Shown here piece by piece: positions 24,270 to 37,356 of a stretch of 64,000 nucleotides of DNA. The stretch is from assembly GCA_028551475.1 (NCBI GenBank), contig CM052356.1:24765884-24829883 (forward strand), read 5' to 3'. The notes under the pieces are model-generated. The model was given only the letters and a program-made list of their open reading frames with translations. It ran no database searches and was not told the DNA's origin. Both the position numbers and the translations under genes were made by a program. This stretch comes from Casuarina equisetifolia. Taxonomy: Eukaryota; Streptophyta; Magnoliopsida; Fagales; Casuarinaceae. The stretch's first letter is position 1. Every line of letters starts with the position of its first letter.

Positions 24270-27180
24270 TGATCCAAGATGTCTTATTTGTCTTTGGCTA
24301 AACAATCTTATGGTCCTTTTTCATCCAATAGATCCTATGCTACTACCCTTTTTTTCCTTATCTACATTGACATTTGGGATTCTTATCACATATCACAACA
24401 TGATAGATCTCTTTTTTCTTTTTTACTCTCATTGACAATTATTTACATGACATTTAAATTTTTTCCATATAGTTGAAATCCCAAGTTTATTTCATTTCAC
24501 ATGTTTTTCACATTGATTAAAAATTAGTTTCACACATCTATTCAATGTGTTTGTACTAATGACACTTGGTGATTTCTTTTACCATAATTGTTTATCATTT
24601 TTTCCATTCATGTCATCATTTATGAGAACTTATGCACTTACACTCTACAACAAAAAAACGTTGTTGAGTGTAAGCATTATTACCTCTTAGATGGTGCTCA
24701 AGCTTTTAAATATCAAATCTCAATTCCACAAACCTTTTACAAGTCATTGTGTGGTTATTGCATTTTACTTAATCAATAGGATGTTGACTTGAGTTCTTGC
24801 CAAACATACCCTTTGTAAGCTTTTCTCTAGGCCATCTTTATGTCTTAAACTGTTTGTACTAAGCTAGAATTGTGGGCCTTAGGGATAAATTAGGTCTTCA
24901 TGCCTTATGGTACATTTTCATGAGCTATCTTTTACTTTAGAAAGGATACTATGTTTTTATCCTTCTAAAGGCAAATTCTTCATTTGTTGAGATTATTTTT
25001 TTTATGAAGACATTTTTCATTTTCAGACTCAACTATCTCTAACCATGCAATTCAAAATAGCTATTGCTTATGATTATTCTTGCAGGATAAGGATGTTTCA
25101 TCTTTGCCACCTATGGTCATCATTAAGACTTTGTTACTTTCTAGCTACTAAACACTTATGTTGCTCCTCCTTTAAGCTCTCAAACTCTAAATCCTCTGAC
25201 TCCTTCATTGATTGAGCCCAATGTTTACTTTTCATGTTTGCCAAATCTTGACCTTTAGGTACTCATTATCTTGTTTCATTTTATGTTAGTTTTGTCAAGT
25301 TCTTTGTAGACCACCTTTACTACATTAGTTGCATCTCTAGTGAACATGAATTTTCTTCTTATTGTGAGGTTACTAAGGATCTAAAATGACAATAGGACAT
25401 GAAAGCTAAAGTTCATACACTTGTTGAGAATTACACTTAGCACATCCCTTATCTTGTCGTAAATTCATTAGGATATAAATGGGTCTACAAGATCAAGTGC
25501 TAAGCAAATGAATATGTTGAATGTTATAAAACTCTCTTGTGGCCAAATGTTTTACATAAAAGGCATGATTTGTCTATTAGGAGAATTTCTTTCCCGTGGC
25601 TAAAGAAATCATCGTCCTTTCGTTCATTGCTATTGTTATATTTTGGGATTGATCCTTTTACCAGATGAATGTCTATAATATAGCCCTTTATAGTGATTTG
25701 AAGAAAGATATTTATATGAATCTTGTATAGGGATTCCATAAATAAAGGGCGTCTTAGGTATACTATCTTTGTAAATCCATTTATGGGCTTAAATAGGCAA
25801 GTTGATAATGGTATGCAAAGTTTGCCATTGCTTTTACTTTTGCTCACTTCAAATAATCTAGATATAATTATGCATTATTTATTACGAAATAAGGTACATT
25901 ATCTATTTATTTATTGATATATATGGATGATATTTTGATTATGAGATATAACAAATCTATTATTGAGAGCCTTAAGAAACATCTTCACTTTACTTTTTGT
26001 ATCAAAGACTCGATACCTCCCAAATATTTTCAAGGCATAAAGATTGTACAATTATAGAAGGAAATTTGTCTCAGTCAATGCAAGTATGTTTGAAGATTAT
26101 ACCAAAAGTTGATTTATTAAGATGCAAGCCAGTAATTATTCATTTTGAGTAGAATTTGAACATGACAATAATTTGAATACGAAGTAAGGATATCACCATT
26201 GGATAAAGATCTTGTACTTAAGGATCCTTCAAGTTGCTAGAGATTTGTTAGCAAACTTATCTACCTTATAATGATAACACCTTTAAACATATGCTACACC
26301 ATTTAATCTTTAGTTAATTCATACATGATTGAGAACAATCTCATATGAATGTAAAGTTGAAAGTTATAAAGCGTTTGAAAGCATGTTCAAGATTAAGAAT
26401 TCCTCTATTTAAGACTTGTAATATCAAGATGACAACTTACTGCAAAATTAATTATGCCATATGCCTCATGAGTGAAGATTGGCAATAGGTTTTTGTGCAA
26501 AATTAGGAGATTTTTTGTTATTATGAAAGATAAGGAAACAATCGATTATCTCATAATTATTTGTTGAATTTGAGTATCAAGACATGACTAAAACTACTTG
26601 TGAAATTATTTGAATGAGAGGTTTGCTTCAAGATCTTCAAATATGAGTAAAAGGATTGACTTTTTTTATTTTTTTGACAATGATGCTATGCTACAACTTG
26701 CAACAAATCCAATAGTTCATGAGAGAATACATTGAAGTATATTGTCATTATAAGAAAGACAAGATTTAGGAAGTCATTATCAAGATAAGAGAAATAAGAA
26801 TTATATAGCAACTTACAAACATTTTCACCATAACCTTGTATCATATACAACGCATATATCTACTAAACAAGTTTGACATTGTCAACATTTCAAGTTAAGG
26901 TGGAATGTTGGAAATATATGTATATTTCTTGAATATTCTTTGATTGTTTTCCTAAATTAGGTATAAGATACTTTTCATATGGTGTGATCATTAGTTGCTA
27001 GAGTTAGGTTATTTTAGAAAATTAAATTTATATATGATAGAATAATGTTTCTTATTTATTTCTAAATATATTTTTGTTTTACATTATTTCAATTCTTGTA
27101 TTATAAACATGCAAATGTATATACAAACAATTTGTTATAAAGCAACATACAAAAACCAATTCTCAATTCCTAGCTTTCCA
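24270..27180 (+). mobile_element. Degenerate 5'-truncated copia element with 3' LTR
   Basis: Heavily decayed copia internal region. Integrase-like traces lie near 24280-24475 (LAKQSYGPFSSNRSYA, IDIWDSYH). RT traces follow: GYKWVYKIK near 25472, KDIYMNLV near 25708, CKSIYGLK near 25770 and YMDDILI near 25921. A purine-rich tract at about 26895-26905 precedes a TG...CA LTR at 26906-27180. No 5' LTR was found. Stops are frequent in every frame. Confidence 0.65.
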
Positions 27181-27620
27181 TTGTTTGAAGTTGTATGCAT
27201 TATTTGGCTCATAGTTATTAAGTCATCCAAATGATAAAGACCATGCCAACATAAGTTGGTCTCTACTCACATGTAAATAAGTCACTAATGATGCATAATA
27301 ATAGTTAAACTTGTCAGTTGCCACATTTGCCATGTGACTTGACTTGGAAATAACTAATGCCTATGAGTTAACTTACATCGTGACTACTGCCAAGGATTCT
27401 AGGGGACTAATTCATAATTTGATTCTACATCTATTTTCATTTTTTCTTTTCCCTTTTTCCTTTTATTTTTCTCCTAGCAATCCAAGAACCACATACTTTG
27501 TTTTTCCTTCCCAGGTTCCATTTTGTTAGGGTTTATTGTGTATGATAAGAAAGTCATCTATAACAAAATGGTCAAATAATATATATATGTAAATGGCTTG
27601 AAAGGCCATGATCTAATGGT

Positions 27621-28585
27621 TAAACATTTTTTATGGGTAGGTTACTTGGAAGACCATAAAATTTATAAGTTTGCTTAACAGGTTGTTTATTCACCTAAAA
27701 AGGAATGAGTATTTAGACTACTAGACCTTAAAGTGTAGAATAAAGTTTTGTTAGGATGGTTGTTCTAGAATCTCATCAATTATCTAAGTTACCATTATGA
27801 AGTAGATGAATTCATAATACTAAATCCAAAAGAACTTCAGCTATATATCTTAACATAAAAGAAAATATAGCTTGGAGTTGGAAAGGTCTTATGAAATTAT
27901 GACAAATTCTCACTTTTGTGCTCTCTAAACCTTCTTATTATTATAAAGAAACATACAAGGAATTGTACCAAGTAAATATTGAGGTTGAATGGTATGATTT
28001 GATATGAATAGGTAAAATCAGCAAACCCATAATTTCATTAGATAACTTATAAGTAAAGACAAACTTCCTATAATAGAAGTGATTTTTTAGTGGCTCCTCT
28101 TGATTAATCTGTATTGTAATCTTTATGGTTCTCAATTTGAAAGCATGTTCCACTTATTTTTTCAGTGTGCTTAGACTAAGCAAATTTGAAGAAATATTCT
28201 TGCATAACAAGGTCTTCATAAAAATATCAATCATTAAAACTCTTAATTGTAGTGGATGATTAAAACAACTAAGAGATAAGATTTGACTACTAAGTTTTTT
28301 AAATTTTCTTTCTTTACATGTATCTATTGTATATGATCTAAACAAAATTGTAGACATTTTCAAAATAAAACTAGTGAAATACCAATGTTATTAGCTAGAA
28401 CCAAGAAAATAGTATATGGGAGAGCATTTCTATTTATAAACATTAAACCCTCTTAGGTGAATGTTTTGTTATTTTATAGCTGAAGGATTTCAAACTCAAT
28501 TTTCTCTAAGATAAATTATAATGCTAGAATATGTTTCTAAACTTTTGTATTATCTTATTTTTTGATTAATTAACTTACATATTAA
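27621..28585 (-). mobile_element. Probable copia fragment inserted in unit B
   Basis: Present in unit B but absent at the same place in units A and C. On the minus strand the stretch near 28154-28260 reads MIDIFMKTLLCKNISSNLLSL, which resembles the ADIFTKPL block near the end of copia RNase H. No LTRs recognised. Confidence 0.35.
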
Positions 28586-29980
28586 TTCTTATCAATTAAA
28601 GAGAAAAGAATGCAAATGGGCAAGAAGTTCTTAACGAAAAATAATGAAAACATTTTTATAGTTCTCAAATTTTGGATTATTGATCACATGGCACAAAACT
28701 ATAATATGATATGTTAAGATGACATATTGCACAAATTTTTAAGTAAAGCCATGCTTCTAATTGTTTACGTCAAATATTTGTCAAGATCAATTATGTCATA
28801 AAAAACAACATTTTGCGTCGTTGTTAGTGCTAATCAGACAATAGCGTACACTATAATTTATCTGAATAAAGTGTGACTTGATTCCATTTGTCCGACAAAT
28901 ATAAAAGTGTAATATAGTCTTAAAAGGGTAAAGTATTCCCCCGTGATCCCCTTGCCCACCATTATTGTAATTTTTAAATAAACAGAAGAAGATAGAAATA
29001 TTAGCTACTTTCACGGGTTATATACCCTTTATTTGATCAATGAGGAAACGTTTTGAAATAGAAATAAGAAAAGCAATAGATGGAGATTCAAAAACTGAAG
29101 GTTTAGTATTGATGCATGCCCAACAACAGTAAGCTAAGTCGTTTTGTGTAACATAATGTTGCCAAAAGCACGTAGAGGTGAATTTGCTTGATAATGATCA
29201 ACTTTAAATCACTATCATCAAAAACCACCGAGATGCTACTTGTTGTGCTTCGTTGCTTATGCAACTGTTTCTTTATGTCACAAAATTGTTATTTCTTACC
29301 CTTAATGTCATCATCAAAAAGCACAGAACTTTTCAGCTCACGATGTCGTAAAACCCATTAAAGTGCTTAACAACTTGATAGCCTCTCGTTTAATTCAACA
29401 TCCTTTCGTAGTCCATACTCCGTTTGTCTAAAGTTCAAGTTGCAGCGATATAAGAAAAGTCTTTCTTCGGAAGCATCTTTTTCAAGATGACAGCCAGCTT
29501 GTTCTCAATTTCAATGAAATAACGGAAAACCGTGCTTCTCACGGAGAAACTGTTCGAAAGCTCCAGAAGATATTTCTTGTGCATTGTCAAACAAATGGGT
29601 TGACAGTTCTGGCTAGATTTTTCTCTGAGAGTGATATCGAGGGACCGGGTCAGCACCAGGCTTCGGTTTTCTTAGTTCAGTTGTGGAAATTTGACCTTAA
29701 CGATTGGGGAATTGTTGCAAACGTCCACACCTTCTTGTTACAGTATGTCTTCACTAAATTTTATTACCTCATGCAAGAACAGGAGACGAGAGAGCCAACG
29801 TGACTTGTAGAAAATGAAGTTTTACATGGATTAACATTTCTCTATTTCACAGCCGGGAAAAGAAAAAAATTGCATCCGTGTAAGTGTTGTCTTACTCAGG
29901 AATTTATTCAAACAAATCGAAACGAATAATGAATCAATCAACAGGTGGACTTTTGTACGTGCAGAATAATAACTGCAACT

Positions 29981-31956
29981 TCATTTGGGGTTGGTAGCGC
30001 GTCCAGCCGGGGACTTGGCATGCCGGAGGCTCCTCTCTTGGGAAAGCAATTCTGCGAACCTGTAAGAACAAACGAGTTCCATCTTGTTAACGTGGTAATC
30101 AAAAGCAAACTTCGCTAAAAAGAAGCGTAGAATTTAGTAGTTTGATACCTTTTGAGAGCCTCTTCGTTGGTTTCGTGGTTTGAAGGCTCATAGACGCCAG
30201 TATTCAGATTCACCCTGGCGACTGGTTTCTTCAGCAATGCTTCGCCAGTTTTCACAAGATCATCTAAATTCTTCGTCGTGGCTACGTCCACCGAAGAGAC
30301 TGTGCCGGTTAATGTATCGTCCTGCATCATTTGGATTCAGAGATGTGTTTAAGTCTTAAGATGATAGTTAAGTCAACAAAACATCGAATTTTCTTTATTT
30401 TCAACATTCAACTTCTCATACCTGAATCCGTAGATAGCTTCTCTCGCTCTGAAGGGCTTGAAAAACTACAGAGAGGTGGACATCCACCATATCTGCGCTT
30501 GCTTGAGAAAATACATCCACAATTGGGGTGGAACCACCCTTGGTTAACCAATCTAATATGCCCCACTTAGCTGCCTCAGGCGCCTTGTACTTCCCTTCAG
30601 TTTTGGGGTTGCCAGTTCCTAACGATATGACCAGAAATCGTGCGTAGTCCATTGGTTTAATAGGAAGGAAGTCAGTGTTTCCTCTAATGATCTCCTTGGA
30701 CACTTCACCCATGGCAACTAAGGTCTGGAAAAGAAGTTTTAGTAAGATAATATGTTACAGAGAAGCTAATCATTGTTCTCGTTATTACCACTACTCTCTT
30801 TTGTAATTAACGTTTTTGTTATTGTTCGGTATTTTGTGAAGTTTGAAAGGTATATACCGAATTATTAGCAGCAACGCCACCATCTGTCAGGTTAAATTCC
30901 CTAACTTTCCCTTCAGCATCTTTGGTTTCGAAGTAATGGGTGGGAAGATAAGTTGGAGCAGCTGAGGTTGCAATGCATATATCTGAGAGTAAGGCATCTA
31001 AACTCTGGTTTTTCTTTACCTGGTGCATGAAAAGCAAATCAGAGATTGTTAGTGACCCCCAGTTGAACAATAAACCTGATTCAAAGTGGGAAGGTGAATT
31101 AATTTTAGAAAATCTATTCAAAAAGTGGAAGGATCCAACCTCATAGCTGGAAAAGATGGTTGGTTGGAGTCGCTTAATGTCAAAGGTTGGAATGACAACA
31201 TTAGTCAATGTCTGGTGCAATCTTGTGCTTCCTAGTTTTTCCCTCACAAGGGTATGTAAGTACTTGCCATCGTACTTTGGCCCGGAAAGAGCTTTGATAA
31301 TCTTTGTGACATGAGGAAATACTGGACAACTGGAATTCGACACCAAAAATTTCAAGTTAACGACTGAAAGAAAAAATATAATCTGGGTGATAATCACTAG
31401 GGAAGCTTTATCTCATATTAATGAAGTTCTGGTCTCGTAGAGCTGCGACTTTACTTGTTTTGCGGGAAAATTCTAGGGCAGTGGTTTAGGTAGAAGTCGT
31501 TGATATCCTTGGCGGCAAAGAGGGGTCGGTTCTTCTCATTTGGGGCGGCCAGCATGGCAGTTACAAGACCTCCTGTGCTCGTTCCTGAGATCACATCAAA
31601 ATAATCTGCGATTCTTGCATCTTCACCATCCAGCTTCTGCACCATGCATAAGCATCTAGAGTGAGTACTTGAAAGATTACATGCTGAAGCATTAGAATGA
31701 CGCATGTGAAAGAGCATAACTTCAGTAATGAAAAACATATGTTGAATTCTTTTTACTGCGACTACAGCAAAGTATGTAGTGGTCATTCTTCTTATACATA
31801 AAGCATATGCATGAGAACTGATACCTGAAGCTCAGATTCTAAGAAACTAAGGATAGTTCCAGGGATAATCCCTCTTATTCCTCCGCCATCAATGCTGAGA
31901 ACGGTAATGAAGTTTCCATAAGTTGAAGGCTGAAGACGGGGGGTTGCTGCTTCCAT
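29981..31956 (-). CDS. Patatin-like acyl hydrolase, PLP gene 2 (unit B)
   Basis: Seven exons, in transcript order 31956-31825, 31636-31455, 31329-31140, 31019-30858, 30724-30422, 30321-30149, 30059-29981. Every exon has the same length and phase as PLP gene 1, giving 406 aa, with no stop or frameshift. The dyad is intact: GTSTG with Ser64 and Asp214 in LTDGG, plus DGGGIRG. At the end of exon 4 the conserved VAANNP has become VAANNS, a change next to the catalytic Asp region and unique among the four genes here. The C-terminus matches gene 1 closely ([13 protein letters not shown]). Expected role is acyl-lipid hydrolysis, as for gene 1. A clean TATATATA box lies at about 32167-32175. Confidence 0.9.
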
Positions 31957-32166
31957 GGGGATTGGTTTGCAGATAGGTGAGTGTGAGGGGAAAGGTTTTA
32001 AGTGCCTTGGAGGGAAACTTTGAACTTCTTAAAAGCTTCAAAAGGAAGTTGTGTTCTTGATGCTCTCGGAGAAGAAAGGTTTTAGGTGCCCTATAGAGAA
32101 ACTTTGAACTTTCTAAGAGGCTCAAATGAAGTTATGATTTTGATATTTCCTTTGAGAGGAGTAAGG

Positions 32167-32175
32167 ATATATATA
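32167..32175 (-). promoter_or_regulatory. TATA box of PLP gene 2
   Basis: TATATATA run preceded by GAGCC on the minus strand, about 211 bases upstream of the ATG at 31956. The same position and context are found in unit C. Confidence 0.6.
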
Positions 32176-32179
32176 GGCT

Positions 32180-33620
32180 CCTTATTCTTCTCAATTTTAA
32201 AGATTCAACTCATGAACCGCGTTCCTGGACTGAATCATGCCAGAAAAAGAGTCATTTCATGAATGTGTTTCAAATTTGACCAAACTTGTACTTCCATGGA
32301 TTTTTGCTGGAGTTGGACTACTTGAGGTTCTCAATGAAGGGAACAATTGAAACGTTCATGCGGTGGGCCCTAGTTTCTTTCCTTGGCATCAAAATGGTCC
32401 CTCTCACAGTAACTAAGAATCGTAGGTGAGACTTGAGAAGAATTGTAGGTGAGCAAAGGCAATTAACGTGGAGGCCAATGGTGGCATTAGGCCTAATCCA
32501 AGCCGCTCACTGATTGGCTACCTCCAATAACTTCTTATCTCTTCATTTAATATCATTCTCAAATCTTTCTCCTCAGGCTGCATACAATGGATGTCAAATT
32601 CAAGAACAACAAGAGAATCAAATTTTCATTCAACACGTTGATTTCGATTCGTAAAAGGCGGCACTTCATGCATCTGAAAGCCGGTGATAACATTGAAAAG
32701 TCAGTTGAAGGAAGATAACTTGCAGAGGCCATTCTATATGTAAAGCAACTATAACTCGTTGGATGAAGAATTCAAAAAAGGTGTACCATTCAATCTCACC
32801 TGCATACGCTTCAACGTGATAGACGTTTCACTTGCAGCATGAAAGTGTCAAAAACTGTACCATTCTGTTGGTATTATGGATTTTGTCATTGTGTCATGTC
32901 TGAATTTTAAAGAAATGATAAAAACTTCTGGAAATACATCATCGTGACTCATCCTTACGTAATTTAGATTGAAAACGGAACCAAGTAGAGTATAATGACA
33001 GAGCTGTAGCGTGAACAGTAGTCCATCCTGTGTGTTTAACAGCTGCTATTTTTCTTAACTGAAACATTTTGGCAGCACCTGTCTACAATTGTTATGATAA
33101 CGATTAGAAAACTGCCTTTATGTGTCTATTACATATTAATCTTACCACTTTAGTTTTCAGTCTGTTTCCAGACCTTTGCATTGCTGAAGTTATAAATCAA
33201 CTTTCTGTCACTTTACCAGCAAGGTAGAAGAAGATTTAGTTCTGAAAAGAGGAAAAGTCAATCGTAAAGATGATTCTTTTCCCAGTGGATCTTAATTTTA
33301 ACATTAGGAAGAAGTATGATGATGGTATTTGAATAAAGGCCAGCCAATGCGAATGAACAAAGTTCATGGGTGGCGATTAAATGATTATACTAATAGGCAA
33401 GTCTGCATTTGCTTCATGTAAGGCAAACGAATGGAAGTAGCAGCCAATAATGTGAAAAATTTCAAGGAAAAGTGGTCAATTTTCAAGGGCTTGAAGTGAA
33501 TAATTATTACCATCTTCTTGATTGTAAGTGCATCCATAGCCGCAGCTAGACATTATCGTGCACGTAAGATGGAGCAAGGAACTTGAGGGTTACATCCATA
33601 GCTACAGATATTAATTCAGA
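32180..33620. other. Upstream flank of PLP gene 2, no gene seen
   Basis: Upstream part of unit B, nearly identical by eye to the corresponding part of unit C (about 39580-41070). No conserved open frame is seen. Confidence 0.45.
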
Positions 33621-35499
33621 AGCAAAAAGTGTGAATAGATGGTTATAATATAGCCTCTTCCCATGGTTAAGAAAGCATTTTCCATTGTTAGCAAATTTGA
33701 ATGCCACAGGAGTTTGTCGTGAAAGATGATGGAATTAGTTGTTTTTACAACAAAGTCATTTGGTGATGCAACAATTCTTACAAGCAGAAATAGAGCTATT
33801 AAGATAACCCAAAAGCACCAATGTAAGATTTGATAGTGTTGATAAAAAGGATGTGTCATTTTCACTAAAAATTGGGCAGAATAATCCATTGTCCTAGAAT
33901 AGGCCAAAAATGCAAAATGTAATTTTTATTGACAAAAGGCACATAAGAAAATTGCCTTAAGTAACTAGCCTTCATTGTTATCACTACAAGGTTTGTGGTC
34001 ACAAGCATAAGGACCATTATAAATTAAAAGAATTTCCACTAGGGCACAAGAGTCATAAAAGGGAGCCAAGTGCAAATATGCATGCATTATTAGCTTAGAC
34101 TTCTGGTTATCACAAAGACTAATTATTAGCTCTAATGAATTTCTTTGAGAATTCTTTTAAGAAAATGTCATTTTAAGTGAGATTTAGAAGTTTCCAACTT
34201 TCATTTTTTTTTTTATAACTTTAGTAACTTTGTAATATTACAATATGTGCTTTTATTTTTATACACTAAATTTCATTAATACAAACTTACATTTTCATAA
34301 AAAAAAAACAAGATAATAAAATGCATGAGGCTATATATAGCATAATCCCATAGATATTTTCATGAGCTTATAAAAAATATATTCTTATGAGGCCATAAAG
34401 AAATAATCTAATGAATATATACATGAGACCCTTAAATAAATACCAAAAAAAATTCTTATGAGACCTTAAAAATATTAATCCAATAAATTAAATTAGGATT
34501 CCATAAGAATTTGAATCCAATAAATATAATTAAGCCATATATTAATCACATTAACAAAAATATTTAATTAGTGTAACTAATAAATGAATTTTTAAGTCAA
34601 ATTTAAGCAATATGAAATAATTTACACTATTTTAACACATCATAACGTGGGTTATGATTTGTTTATGGTGATATGCATCTTTTTATAAGTTGATAAAAGA
34701 AATTATTTTCTTCATAAAACTAACTTAGAAAAATGTACATGTATTTTATTTCTTCTAAAAAAGGTTTTAAATAAAATTTAAATAAATGTTGCACTCTTTG
34801 TGCCATTCTCAACAAAAACCATTTTAAATTGCAGGATTTCATGCTCAGATGGGAGTGTCCTCTTAATCTTAATTTTGATATTATATTAAAATATTATTAT
34901 TTTTATATAATAGATCCTTAATAGCTTTGATGCAAGTCAAATTCTTAATTCAGACAATACTATATAATGTACACTTTTTAATAGATTTTTTAAAATTATT
35001 ATCTTGATTTCTTTCATTTTATCTTGACAAATGAATTAGATTAATTATCCAATCATCTGAAATTTCAATTATTGTTAAGAAAGTTTTGCATTAGAAAGTA
35101 AAATATTTTATATAAAACCTCTAAGTAAACTAACATTTTTTAGTTGGATGATGTTGAAGATATGTATGTATATTTCTTAGATTTTCCTTAATTGTTTCTT
35201 TCAATTAAGGAAACTAGCTACCTGTTGTTGACATGGTTTAGCTTATGCTGAATCAAAGTCATGCTGGACAGTGGGGGGGGGGGGGGGGGGGTGTGAGATA
35301 CTTTTCATTTGGTGTGATCATTGATTGTTAGAATCATTTTATTTTTTGAAAATAGAATTGTAGATAATAGAAAAATGTTTTTTATTTCTCTATATATTTT
35401 TGTGTTATAAATTACGTACAAATAAATAATACAGTATATGTACAAATAAAATAGGAGAAATTAATATACAAAAACTAGTTCCCAATTCCTAGTTTTTCA
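33621..35499 (+). mobile_element. Copia remnant with gag zinc-knuckle trace and 3' LTR
   Basis: AT-rich decayed sequence. Near 33976-34029 it encodes a worn zinc knuckle (CYHYKVCGHKHKDHYKL, where a CCHC motif is expected). It ends in an LTR (35152-35499, TG...CA) of the same family as the one at 26906-27180. The LTR holds a G19 homopolymer at 35273-35291. RT is not recognisable, so most of the interior is lost. Confidence 0.45.
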
Positions 35500-36326
35500 T
35501 CCTCTTCACTTCGCACTAGAAGGTGCTTGCCTTCCCCGGCTGGGAGTGGCTGACAAGGTAAATACCAAAGCTAGTCATCCGTACGATATAGACCATGTCA
35601 ACATAAGTCGGTCTCTACTCGCATGCAGATAAGCCACCGAAGTTGCGGAACAGTAGTTAAAGTTGTCGGTTGCCACGTTCGCCACGTGACTTGACTTGAA
35701 AATGACTGATACCTACGAGTCAACTTGCATCGTAACCACTACCGAGGATTCTCGGTGACTAATTCGTAATTTGACTCTACGTCTGTTTTCTTTTTTTCTT
35801 TTCCCTCTTTCTTTTTACTTTTCTCCCAGCAATCCTGGAACCACGTACTTTGTTTCACCTTCCCAGATTCCATTTTGTCGGGGTTTACTGTGTATGATAA
35901 GAAAATCATCTATAATAAAATGGTTAAATAATATATATATTTAAGTGGCTTGAAAAGACGTGATCCAATATTCCTATCAGTTAAAAAGAAAAGAATGCAA
36001 ATGCACAAGACAAGAGGTTCTTGACCAAAACAATTAAAACATCTTTAAATTCTTAAATGTTGAATTATTGATTACTTGGCACAAAACTACAAAATGATAT
36101 TTTAAGATGACAGATTGCATAAATGTTTTAAATAATGATATGCTTCTAATTGTTTGCGTGAAATTTTTGTCAAGATAAATAATGTCATAAAAAAGCAACA
36201 TTTTGTTTCGTTGTTAGTGCTAATCAGATAATAGTATAATCTATAATTCATCTAAATAAAATAGAACTCGATTCCATTTGTCCGACAAATATAAAAGTGT
36301 AATGTGTTCTTAAAAGGGTAAAGTAT

Positions 36327-36327
<1 letters not shown>

Positions 36328-36357
<30 letters not shown>
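36328..36357 (+). repeat. Poly-C tract, 30 bases
   Basis: Uninterrupted run of C at a site that has only five C in unit B. It lies about 900 bases downstream of the PLP gene 3 stop. Confidence 0.9.
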
Positions 36358-36358
<1 letters not shown>

Positions 36359-37356
36359 ATCTCCTTTGCCTGCCGTTATTGTAATTTTTAAATAAACAGA
36401 AGAAGATAGAAGTGTTAGCCACTCTCACGGGTTATATACCCTTTATTTGATTAAGGAGGAAATGTTTTGAAATAGAAATGAGAAAAACAATGGGAAGAGA
36501 TTCATAAAGGTGTGAAGGTTTGGTGTTGATGCAAGCCCAACAACAGTAGGCGAGGTCGTTTTGTCTAACATAATGTTGCCAAAAACACGTAGAGGAGAAA
36601 TTTGCTTGATAATGATCAACTTCAAATTACTATGATCAGAAAGCACAGAGACGCTTAAATATGTGCTGCTTGCTGTGGGTTATTTTTTCAGCTGACGATG
36701 TCAAAAAACCCATTGAAGTGCTTAGCAACTTGATAGCCTCCCATTAAATTCAACATCCTTTCGTACTCCATACTCCATTTGTCTAAATTCAAGTTGCAAC
36801 GATAAAAGAAAGGTCTTTCTTCAGAAGCATCCTTTACAAGATGACAGCCAGCTTGTTCTCAATTTCCATGAAATAATGAAAAACCGTGCTTCCCAAGGAG
36901 AAAGTATTGGAAATCTCCAGAGGATCTTGCTGTGCATTTCAAACAAATGGGTTGACAGTTCTGGCTAGATTTTTCTCTGAGAGTGACATCGAGGGACCGG
37001 GTCAGCACCAGGCTTCGGTTTTCTTAGTCACGTTGTGGAAATTTGATCTTAACGATTGTGGAATTGTTGCAAACATTCACACCTTCTTGTTACGCTGTCT
37101 TCGCGCAATTTTTATTATCTCATGCAAGAACAGGAGACGACAAAGCCAACTTGACTTGTAGAAAAAGAAGTTTTACTGGATTAACATTTCTCTATTACAG
37201 CCGGTAAAAGAAAACAATTGCATCCGTGTAAGTGTTGTCTTACTCGGGAATTTATTCAAACAAATGGAAATGAATAATGAATCAATCAACAGGTGGACTT
37301 TTCTACGTCCCACTCGACACTACAACAGTTTCACGTGAAGAATATTAACTGCAACT

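Larger units (their letters stand above)
27235..33620. repeat. Segmental duplication unit B (PLP gene 2 and flanks)
   Basis: Second copy of the segment. It aligns with unit C over almost its whole length, apart from an extra piece of about 960 bp at 27621-28585. Its right end is cut short near 33620, where copia-related sequence begins. The left 1 kb is strongly enriched in C-to-T and G-to-A changes relative to units A and C. Confidence 0.75.
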
